The notes beneath the pieces were generated by a model that did not search any database, had not been told where the DNA came from, and was given only the letters and a program-made list of their open reading frames with translations. A stretch of DNA of 64,000 nucleotides from Xanthomarina gelatinilytica (GTDB taxonomy: Bacteria > Bacteroidota > Bacteroidia > Flavobacteriales > Flavobacteriaceae): contig NZ_ANLA01000014.1 of the NCBI RefSeq assembly GCF_000348685.1, positions 1-64,000 on the forward strand. Reading direction: 5' to 3'. The position numbers and the translations under genes are program-made. Positions 9,160-15,610 of this stretch are shown here, one piece after another (position 1 is the stretch's first letter; each line of letters opens with the position of its first letter).

Positions 9160-9205
9160 CAAAGGTTAAAAGATAGTAAGAATTTAGATATGATATTTGT
9201 CATGT
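9160..9205. promoter_or_regulatory. shared ccoI/fnr regulatory region with Crp/FNR-type box
   Basis: The box ATATGATATTTGTCATGT (9188-9205) matches the ccoS box at 16 of 18 positions. On the minus strand, TAACCTTTG (9160-9168) is a near-consensus -7 element for ccoI; the spacing again puts the box centre near -43. On the plus strand the best -7 candidate for fnr is TAATTTTA (9212-9219). That would place the box about 29 bp upstream of the fnr start, a position expected to block transcription. Confidence 0.7.
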
Positions 9206-9233
9206 TTTGATTAATTTTACAAAACTTTAAAAA

Positions 9234-9917
9234 ATGGGTATGAGTAAGTGCGAACAGTGTATTATAAGGGAGTTTAATTCTTTAAAGTCGTTATCAAAAG
9301 AGGAGTTGATGAACATATCTGGATGCAAAACATCCAGGTTTATCAAAAAAGGGGAAGTTATTTTTGAAGAAGGTGAAACCTTAAAAGGGGTTTACTGTGT
9401 TAAGGATGGAATTTGCAAACTAACCAAGTTAAGTGCCAACGGAAAAGACCAAATTGTAAAGTTGGTTGTAAAAGGCGATTTGCTTGGGCAACGGTCCTTA
9501 ATCAGTGATGAGTCTGTAAATTTAAGTGCTGTAGCTTTAAACAACATGGAAGTGTGCTTTATCCCAAAAGCCGAAATATTCAGCAATCTTAAAAACAATT
9601 CCGATTTTTCCATGGACATGCTAAAACAAATGGCTCACGATTTAAAAGAATCGGACAATGTTATTGTAAACATGGCTCAAAAATCGGTTAAGCAACGTTT
9701 AGCCGAAGCACTTTTATATATACACAACAGTTTTGGCGTTAATAAAGATGGCATATTAAACGTGGTCCTTTCCCGTGAAGATTATGCCAGTGTGGTTGGA
9801 ACTGCAACAGAATCTGCCATAAGGGTTTTATCTCAATTTAAAAAAGAAGGTTTGATATCCACTACAGGAAAGCAAATAAAAATTGAAGATATAGAAGGTT
9901 TAAAGCGTGTGGAATAA
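9234..9917 (+). CDS. Crp/Fnr family transcriptional regulator (FNR-like oxygen regulator)
   Basis: 227 residues. The N-terminus has C6xxC9, matching the first two Fe-S ligands of E. coli FNR (C20, C23). The third canonical Cys (C29) is replaced by Asn15, but a Cys occurs at 31. The MEVCFIP segment (C108) matches the fourth ligand (C122). A cyclic-nucleotide-type beta roll (about 35-115) is followed by a dimerisation helix and a winged helix-turn-helix with SREDYASVVGTATESAIRVLSQ (about 178-199). It is divergent from ccoI and next to the whole oxidase locus, so it is the natural regulator of the cco genes. The ATG at 9240 (Met3) is an alternative start. The gene ends 2 bp from the convergent peptidase gene. 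Confidence 0.88.
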   Translation: MGMSKCEQCIIREFNSLKSLSKEELMNISGCKTSRFIKKGEVIFEEGETLKGVYCVKDGICKLTKLSANGKDQIVKLVVKGDLLGQRSLISDESVNLSAVALNNMEVCFIPKAEIFSNLKNNSDFSMDMLKQMAHDLKESDNVIVNMAQKSVKQRLAEALLYIHNSFGVNKDGILNVVLSREDYASVVGTATESAIRVLSQFKKEGLISTTGKQIKIEDIEGLKRVE

Positions 9918-9919
9918 TC

Positions 9920-11566
9920 TTAATTTTCCACTTTTTTCACTTCCACATAAAAATCTAAATCCACTTCCATAGTGTGATCTTCAATAGGCATGGTTTTCCA
10001 TTCAGCAGTTGGGTATATCCATTGCTTGTTATTGTCCAATGTCACTTGAATTGGCATGTCAAAACCCTCTACTATATTGATCCAACGGTATCTTAACTGG
10101 TTGTTATCAATGGAGTATTCCAAGGTTGGAATGCGAGTGTCCCTCAAGTACTGATTAAAAAAAGCAGTTAAATCAATGCCACTTTGTTCGCTAATATAAT
10201 TCTCTATTTGTTGGGTGGTGACTGTTTGATGGTAAAAGGTTTTGTTTAAACCACGTAATATGTCTCGCCATTTTTCATCGTCTTCAATAAGCTGTCTCAA
10301 AGTATGCAACATGTTGGCGCCTTTGTAATACATGTCTCCAGAGCCTTCTTTGTTTACATTATATGGCCCAATGATGGGTTTGTCGTTCTTGATGTTTTTT
10401 CTAACTCCTATAACATATTCGGAAGAGGCTTCTTTCCCATAATAGTAGTCTACAAACAGGTTTTCGGAATACGATGTAAAACTCTCATGGATCCACATAT
10501 CAGCAATGTCCTTATAGGTAATGTTATTGGCAAACCATTCGTGACCAGACTCGTGAATGATGATAAAATCGAATTTCAATCCCCAACCAGAGCCTGAAAC
10601 ATCGTTGCCCAAATATCCTTTTTTGTATTGATTGCCATAAGTCACGGAACTTTGGTGCTCCATCCCTAAATATGGAACTTCAACAAGTTTAAAGCCATCT
10701 TCGTAGAAAGGGTAGGGACCAAACCAATGTTCAAAAGCTTTCATCATTTTGGGTGCATCTTTAAAATGATTCTTAGCCCTTACCAAATTATCCCTTAAAA
10801 CATAATAATCCATGGTTAAAGGACCCTTTTCACCTTCATATATTTCAGAAAAATGCTCGTAATCCCCAATGTTTACATTTACACCATAGTTGTTTATGGG
10901 ATTGCTAACAAACCAATGGGAGGTTACTGTATTATCGCTATGTTTTTCAATGTTTCTTAATCTGCCGTTGGAAATATTTGTTAGGTTTTTAGGAACGTTA
11001 ACACTAATCAACATGCTGTCCACCTCGTCGTACATATGGTCTTTGTTGGGCCACCAAACACTGGCTCCCAGACCTTGACAGGATGTGGCTATAAATGGAA
11101 AGCCATTTTTGTCTTCTTCCCAAGTAAACCCTCCATCCCAAGGCGCTTTTTTGGCTTCTCTTGGTTTGCCTTCGTAATATACGTCTAAAGATTGTATGCT
11201 TCCTTTTTGTTGCTGGTCTATTAAGCTTATAAAATGCGCATTCCCATTATGTTTCACGTCCAATTCTTTACCATTTTGGACCACTTTGGTAATTTTTAGA
11301 GGTGCTTGCAAATCTATTTGCATGACCTTGTAAGGTTCCAAAACGGTGTATTGAATGGTGTTTTTACCAGAAATGGATTTGGTTTCTGGAGCTATTTTTA
11401 CATCTAAATGGTAATAGGTTAAATCCCACCATGCACGTTCTGGGGTTATGGAACCACGTAAGGTGTCTTGATGGGTAAAACTGTTTTTTTCTGAAAGGAG
11501 TTCTTGAGCTTGGTTTGTAATAGAAACCAAGAATATGCATACAAAACTTAGGAATGTATTCTTCAT
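9920..11566 (-). CDS. M1 family metallopeptidase (aminopeptidase N-like), exported
   Basis: 548 residues with a Sec signal peptide (about 1-20, ending near NQAQ). The N-terminal beta domain is followed by a thermolysin-like catalytic domain. The zinc site HESGHEW lies near residue 340 and the third ligand is in WIHESF about 18 residues on. The GMEN exopeptidase motif appears as LGMEHQ. It lacks the long C-terminal helical domain of E. coli PepN, as short bacterial M1 enzymes do. It probably trims peptides in the periplasm or at the surface. It is transcribed alone; a terminator of the fad operon lies just upstream. Confidence 0.93.
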   Translation of the reverse strand: MKNTFLSFVCIFLVSITNQAQELLSEKNSFTHQDTLRGSITPERAWWDLTYYHLDVKIAPETKSISGKNTIQYTVLEPYKVMQIDLQAPLKITKVVQNGKELDVKHNGNAHFISLIDQQQKGSIQSLDVYYEGKPREAKKAPWDGGFTWEEDKNGFPFIATSCQGLGASVWWPNKDHMYDEVDSMLISVNVPKNLTNISNGRLRNIEKHSDNTVTSHWFVSNPINNYGVNVNIGDYEHFSEIYEGEKGPLTMDYYVLRDNLVRAKNHFKDAPKMMKAFEHWFGPYPFYEDGFKLVEVPYLGMEHQSSVTYGNQYKKGYLGNDVSGSGWGLKFDFIIIHESGHEWFANNITYKDIADMWIHESFTSYSENLFVDYYYGKEASSEYVIGVRKNIKNDKPIIGPYNVNKEGSGDMYYKGANMLHTLRQLIEDDEKWRDILRGLNKTFYHQTVTTQQIENYISEQSGIDLTAFFNQYLRDTRIPTLEYSIDNNQLRYRWINIVEGFDMPIQVTLDNNKQWIYPTAEWKTMPIEDHTMEVDLDFYVEVKKVEN

Positions 11567-11597
11567 GTGGATAATTTTGCACTAAATTAATGAAAAT

Positions 11598-11631
11598 AAA
11601 AAAAGCCGTTTCAAATTGAAACGACTTTTTT
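11598..11631 (-). terminator. rho-independent terminator of the fad operon
   Basis: The stem AGTCGTTTC/GAAACGGCT with a 5-nt loop is flanked by A and T runs, 20 bp past the fadE stop. It ends the marR-fadE transcript. Confidence 0.85.
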
Positions 11632-11650
11632 CCTTCTAACCAAACTTAAT

Positions 11651-13459
11651 TTAAAAGCAATATTTATTTTCAGCTTTTACTTTTTCTGCAATAGCAATTC
11701 TTAAATCAACGATATCTGGATAATTAGTGTATTTCACAAAACGTTTTAATCCCATAAGCAACATGCGTTGCTCGTCTCCTTCAGCAAAAGAAATAATACT
11801 TTCTTTTCCGTTTTTTTCAACAATAGAGACAGCATTGTATAAGTATAATTTAGCCATGGCAATTTGTACAGCTTGTGCATCTTCACCAAAACGTTTCGCA
11901 TTTTTCTCTGTTCTTAATATGGCAGATTCAGCCATATAGATTTCAATCAAGATATCAGAAGCAGCTATCAATAATTGTTGATGTTCTTCTAAATCTGGGC
12001 CAAATTTTTGAACTGCAGCTCCAGCAACCATTAAGAATACTTTTTTAAGCTTGGCAATCATCTCTTTTTCTTCAGAAAACAACTCAGAATAATCAGGTGT
12101 TTCAAAAGATGGGATTCCCATTAATTCTTCCTGAACTTTTGTTGCAGGACCCAATAAATCCACATGGCCTTTCATGGCTTTTTTAACAAGCATACCTACC
12201 GATAGCATTCTGTTTATTTCATTGGTACCTTCATAAATTCTAGCGATTCTGGCATCTCTCCAGGCAGCTTCCATAGGCGTTTCTTCAGAGAATCCCATAC
12301 CACCAAATATTTGGATGCCTTCGTCTGCACAATTTTGTACATCTTCAGAAACAGCTACTTTTAAAATGGAGCATTCTATGGCATATTCTTCAACACCTTT
12401 AAGTTCTGCTTCTTGATGCGAATTTCCAGCGGCTACCCTTAAAGCAATTCTATCTTCAATATTTTTTGCAGCTCTGTATGTTGCGGATTCTCCTGCATAA
12501 GCACTTGCAGCCATTTCGGCCAACTTGTATTTTATTGCCCCAAAATCTGCAATAGGTGTATTAAATTGTTTACGCTCGTTTGCGTATTGAACAGCGGTTG
12601 TTAAAATACGACGTTGAGAATCCAAACAAGCACCAGCTAATTTTATTCGGCCAACGTTAAGGGCGTTCATGGCAATTTTAAATCCTTCACCACGACCAGC
12701 TAACATGTTTTCAACTGGAACAACGGTATCGTTAAAGAATACCTGACGTGTTGAAGAGGCACGAATACCCAGTTTGTGTTCTTCTTCGCCCAAAGTGATT
12801 CCATTAGGATTGTCTTTATCATATTCCACAATAAATCCAGTAATGTTTTTATCGTTTTCAATTCTTGCAAACACAATCATTAAACGGCAAAATCCTGCGT
12901 TCGAAATCCACATTTTTTGTCCGTTGATTTTGTATGATTTACCATCTTCTGATAAGGTTGCCGTTGTCTTTCCAGAATTGGCATCACTACCAGCTCCAGG
13001 TTCTGTTAAGCAATAAGCTCCAAACCATTCGCCTGTGGCTAATTTTGGCACATATTTTTGTTTTTGTTCTTCGGTTCCATAAAGCGTAATTGGCATGGTT
13101 CCAATTCCTGTATGCGCACCAAAAGCAGTACTAAAGGAGCCAGTTCCACTGGATATGTAATCGCAAACCAATAAGGTAGACACAAATCCCATGTCCAGAC
13201 CTCCATATGCTTCTGGAACAGCAACACCTAAAAAGCCAAGTTCTCCAGCTTTACGCATCACTTCTTCTGTAAATGCAAAGTCTTTAGCTTCAAATCTTGC
13301 CTTATGGGCAATGATCTCGCGTTCATTGAATTCCATAACGGCTTCTTTCATCATTTTTTGTTCTTCTGAAAAATCTTCAGGAGTAAAAACGTCTTCACAT
13401 TTTGTTTCTTTCACCAAGAATTGACCACCTCTTAATAATTCTTTATCTTTTGTTTCCAT
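11651..13459 (-). CDS. acyl-CoA dehydrogenase (FadE-type)
   Basis: 602 residues. The N-terminal helical domain, the middle beta domain (GAYCLTEPGAGSDANS near 148-163; MWISNAG) and the C-terminal helical domain with the catalytic glutamate segment ARIYEGTNEINRML are all present. An extra C-terminal domain of about 150 residues resembles VLCAD/ACAD9-type enzymes. It performs the first, FAD-dependent oxidation of fatty acyl-CoA; electrons presumably go to ETF. It is the last gene of the fad operon, separated from fadA by a four-helix-bundle gene with flanking inverted repeats. The gene symbol fadE would be by function only. Confidence 0.95.
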   Translation of the reverse strand: METKDKELLRGGQFLVKETKCEDVFTPEDFSEEQKMMKEAVMEFNEREIIAHKARFEAKDFAFTEEVMRKAGELGFLGVAVPEAYGGLDMGFVSTLLVCDYISSGTGSFSTAFGAHTGIGTMPITLYGTEEQKQKYVPKLATGEWFGAYCLTEPGAGSDANSGKTTATLSEDGKSYKINGQKMWISNAGFCRLMIVFARIENDKNITGFIVEYDKDNPNGITLGEEEHKLGIRASSTRQVFFNDTVVPVENMLAGRGEGFKIAMNALNVGRIKLAGACLDSQRRILTTAVQYANERKQFNTPIADFGAIKYKLAEMAASAYAGESATYRAAKNIEDRIALRVAAGNSHQEAELKGVEEYAIECSILKVAVSEDVQNCADEGIQIFGGMGFSEETPMEAAWRDARIARIYEGTNEINRMLSVGMLVKKAMKGHVDLLGPATKVQEELMGIPSFETPDYSELFSEEKEMIAKLKKVFLMVAGAAVQKFGPDLEEHQQLLIAASDILIEIYMAESAILRTEKNAKRFGEDAQAVQIAMAKLYLYNAVSIVEKNGKESIISFAEGDEQRMLLMGLKRFVKYTNYPDIVDLRIAIAEKVKAENKYCF

Positions 13460-13484
13460 AATGTAATTTTAGATTAAAGAAGAT

Positions 13485-13501
13485 AGATAATAGAGAATAG
13501 A
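13485..13501. repeat. left arm of imperfect inverted repeat around four-helix-bundle gene
   Basis: AGATAATAGAGAATAGA at this position is an inverted match (14/17) to 13883-13899. The two arms flank the whole ORF 13503-13865. On the mRNA they could form a stem that loops out the ORF, as in 23S rRNA intervening sequences. The arms are low-complexity, so chance similarity is possible. Confidence 0.5.
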
Positions 13502-13502
13502 C

Positions 13503-13865
13503 TCAATTTAGCCCATTTTGGAATCCCATTGTCATTCGTTGGAATTCTTCTATTTTTTCTTCAAGTATTTTTAATGTTTCGTTATTTATATAATTTCTGT
13601 GTTTTGCTACTAATAGTTGTGTGCCTAATTCGAAAGAAGAGCCTAAAGCAATATCTAGGAAATGACTGAAAGATTTATCTGTTCTTGCAGATCCTTCGGC
13701 AATATTACTAGGCATTGATATAGAACATCTGCTTATTTGTGAACTAAGATCAAATCTTTCATGCTTCGGAAAATTTAGTAATAAGTCTGATATATCGTTA
13801 GTAATTTCTAATCCAAGTTTCCAAATTTTCAGATTCTTATAATTATGTCTATTCTTAGCACACAT
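13503..13865 (-). CDS. four helix bundle protein (23S rRNA intervening-sequence protein family)
   Basis: 120 residues, the normal size of the IVP/S23 family (TIGR02436 type). It has the typical opening YKNLKIWKLGLEI, the signature SMPSNIAEGSAR (about 51-62), FLDIALGSSFELGTQL (about 69-84), and a final helix with LEEKIEEFQRM. The family occurs in intervening sequences of bacterial 23S rRNA genes and as stand-alone genes, and is related to the Avd protein of diversity-generating retroelements; its role is unknown. Here it is embedded between fadA (36 bp) and fadE (43 bp) in the same direction. It is a distant paralogue of the gene at 15124. Confidence 0.9.
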   Translation of the reverse strand: MCAKNRHNYKNLKIWKLGLEITNDISDLLLNFPKHERFDLSSQISRCSISMPSNIAEGSARTDKSFSHFLDIALGSSFELGTQLLVAKHRNYINNETLKILEEKIEEFQRMTMGFQNGLN

Positions 13866-13882
13866 CAGTCTTTTTTCTTTTT

Positions 13883-13899
13883 TCTATATTCTATTTTCT
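13883..13899. repeat. right arm of imperfect inverted repeat around four-helix-bundle gene
   Basis: TCTATATTCTATTTTCT here pairs with 13485-13501. It lies between the fadA stop codon and the start of the four-helix ORF. Confidence 0.5.
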
Positions 13900-13901
13900 A
13901 C

Positions 13902-15095
13902 TCAGGAAAGAAACTCAAATATTCCACAAGCACCTTGTCCTGTTCCTACACACATGGTTACAGCTCCATATTTACCAGTCATATTACGCTTTCTCATCTC
14001 GTCAAATAATTGCACTGAAAGTTTGGCTCCTGTACATCCTAGAGGATGACCAAGTGCTATCGCTCCACCATTTACATTAATGATATCCGGATTTAGATTT
14101 AATTCGCGAATTACCGCTATGGATTGTGAAGCAAAGGCTTCGTTTAATTCTATAAGTGCTAAGTCGTCTTGTTTTAATCCTGCTAATTTTAAAGCTTTTG
14201 GAATGGCTTTTACAGGACCAATTCCCATGATGCGAGGCTCAACACCAGCAGCAGCATAATTTACCAATCTTGCTATAGGTTCCAATCCCAATTCCTTAAC
14301 CATCTCTTCGCTCATAATCATAACAAAAGCTGCACCATCACTCATTTGAGAGGAGTTTCCTGCAGTCACGCTACCATTGGCAGCAAATACAGGACGTAAT
14401 TTTGCCAAAGCTTCAAGATTGGTTCCTTTTCTTGGTCCTTCGTCTTTGGTTACTGTATAAGATTTGGTAGCTTTTTTCCCGTTTTCGTCTATATAAGTTT
14501 GTTCTACTTCTATAGGTACGATTTGATCTTGAAAACGATTTTCAGCTTGAGCTTTTAATGCTTTCATATGTGAGTGGTATGCGAATTCATCCTGATCTTC
14601 ACGAGAGACCTTGAATTGTTTTGCAACTGCTTCTGCTGTATTTCCCATGCCCCAATAATAATCTTCGTGACCTGCTTTTACGGTATCGTAATTCAGTTCT
14701 GGCTTAAAGCCTGTCATTGGTACGGCACTCATGCTTTCTGCGCCACCAGCAATGATGCAATCTGCCATTCCAGCTTGAATTTTAGCCGAAGCCATAGCTA
14801 TTGTTTCAATACCAGATGCACAAAAACGGTTAACGGTAACACCTGGAACATCCACGCTTTCTAAGCCTATTAATGAAATAAAGCGTGCCATGTTCAATCC
14901 TTGTGAACCTTCTGGCATGGCGTTTCCAACAATCACGTCGTCGATGCGCTTCTTGTCTAAATTTGGCAATTCTTTCATCATGTGCTTGATGGTTTCTGCT
15001 GCCAACTCATCTGTTCTTTTAAAACGGAACACGCCTTTTGGTGCTTTACCTACGGCTGTTCTGTATGCTTTTACAATGTAAGCTTGTTTGCTCAT
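13902..15095 (-). CDS. acetyl-CoA C-acyltransferase (3-ketoacyl-CoA thiolase, FadA-type)
   Basis: 397 residues, the standard thiolase length. The nucleophile lies in NRFCASGIETIAMA (Cys near 89), the GGAIALGHPLGCTGAK block carries the catalytic His (near 350), and the second Cys is in CVGTGQGACGIFEF at the C-terminus. It cleaves 3-ketoacyl-CoA to acetyl-CoA, the last step of beta-oxidation. It lies between two four-helix-bundle genes, downstream of the bifunctional fadB, and belongs to the MarR-controlled operon. Confidence 0.95.
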   Translation of the reverse strand: MSKQAYIVKAYRTAVGKAPKGVFRFKRTDELAAETIKHMMKELPNLDKKRIDDVIVGNAMPEGSQGLNMARFISLIGLESVDVPGVTVNRFCASGIETIAMASAKIQAGMADCIIAGGAESMSAVPMTGFKPELNYDTVKAGHEDYYWGMGNTAEAVAKQFKVSREDQDEFAYHSHMKALKAQAENRFQDQIVPIEVEQTYIDENGKKATKSYTVTKDEGPRKGTNLEALAKLRPVFAANGSVTAGNSSQMSDGAAFVMIMSEEMVKELGLEPIARLVNYAAAGVEPRIMGIGPVKAIPKALKLAGLKQDDLALIELNEAFASQSIAVIRELNLNPDIINVNGGAIALGHPLGCTGAKLSVQLFDEMRKRNMTGKYGAVTMCVGTGQGACGIFEFLS

Positions 15096-15098
15096 AAT

Positions 15099-15130
15099 AG
15101 TATTAAGATTTTAGTATCAAGTATTAAGAC
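15099..15130. repeat. 32-bp direct repeat, copy 1 (3' side of four-helix-bundle gene)
   Basis: This copy matches 15488-15519 at 28 of 32 positions; both begin AGTATTAAGA and end AAGTATTAAGAC. It contains the stop codon of the ORF at 15124 and reaches to 4 bp from the fadA start codon. With copy 2 it brackets the four-helix-bundle ORF exactly. Confidence 0.8.
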
Positions 15131-15480
15131 TGTTTAAGTGATTGTTGAAGAGAATAGTTCATTTTGGTAACCTCTAGAATTTCACTGATTATTGGTCTTA
15201 CTTTTTCTTCTGTAATTAAATTTAATCGTTTGGATAAATAAAGTTGTGTTAATAATTCATATGAAGAACCGTTGGCAATTCCTAAAAACTGCATGAATTC
15301 CCCATTAGTATTTCGTCCAGCACCTTCAGCAATATTTGAAGGAATAGAAACTGCACTTCTTCTTAATTGAGATGTCAACCCGTATTTTTCTTCTACAGGA
15401 AAATTTTTAGTAGTTCTATAACAATTTTCTGTAATATTCATTGCTTTTTGCCATATTTTCAATTCTTCAAATCTGTGCAT
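15124..15480 (-). CDS. four helix bundle protein (23S rRNA intervening-sequence protein family)
   Basis: 118 residues. Family features are RFEELKIWQKAMNI at the N-terminus, VSIPSNIAEGAGR (about 47-59), FLGIANGSSYELLTQL (about 69-84) and a final amphipathic helix. It shares the PSNIAEG and GSS-EL-TQL blocks with the gene at 13503 but differs elsewhere, so this is not a recent local duplication. It sits between fadB and fadA in the same orientation, bracketed by a 32-bp direct repeat, and its stop codon lies within the repeat. Function unknown; structure predicted as an all-helical oligomer. Confidence 0.9.
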   Translation of the reverse strand: MHRFEELKIWQKAMNITENCYRTTKNFPVEEKYGLTSQLRRSAVSIPSNIAEGAGRNTNGEFMQFLGIANGSSYELLTQLYLSKRLNLITEEKVRPIISEILEVTKMNYSLQQSLKQS

Positions 15481-15487
15481 GATTTCC

Positions 15488-15519
15488 AGTATTAAGAAGT
15501 TCGTATTAAGTATTAAGAC
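15488..15519. repeat. 32-bp direct repeat, copy 2 (5' side of four-helix-bundle gene)
   Basis: This is the upstream partner of 15099-15130 (28/32 identical), 7 bp before the ATG of the four-helix-bundle gene. Farther upstream, 15566-15604 carries related words in the opposite orientation (AGTACTTAATTCTTTG and AATACTTAGTACT), so a hairpin in the mRNA is also possible. Confidence 0.8.
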
Positions 15520-15610
15520 TTAAAAAATTCATTTAAATTATATTTTTTTAATTCCTTGTCTTTGTACTCAGTACTTAATTCTTTGTACCAAATACTTAGT
15601 ACTTTTACAA

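Noticed and set aside
13503-15480. Insertion sequences or a diversity-generating retroelement around the four-helix-bundle genes
   Set aside because: No transposase, reverse transcriptase or template/variable repeat pair is present in the window.
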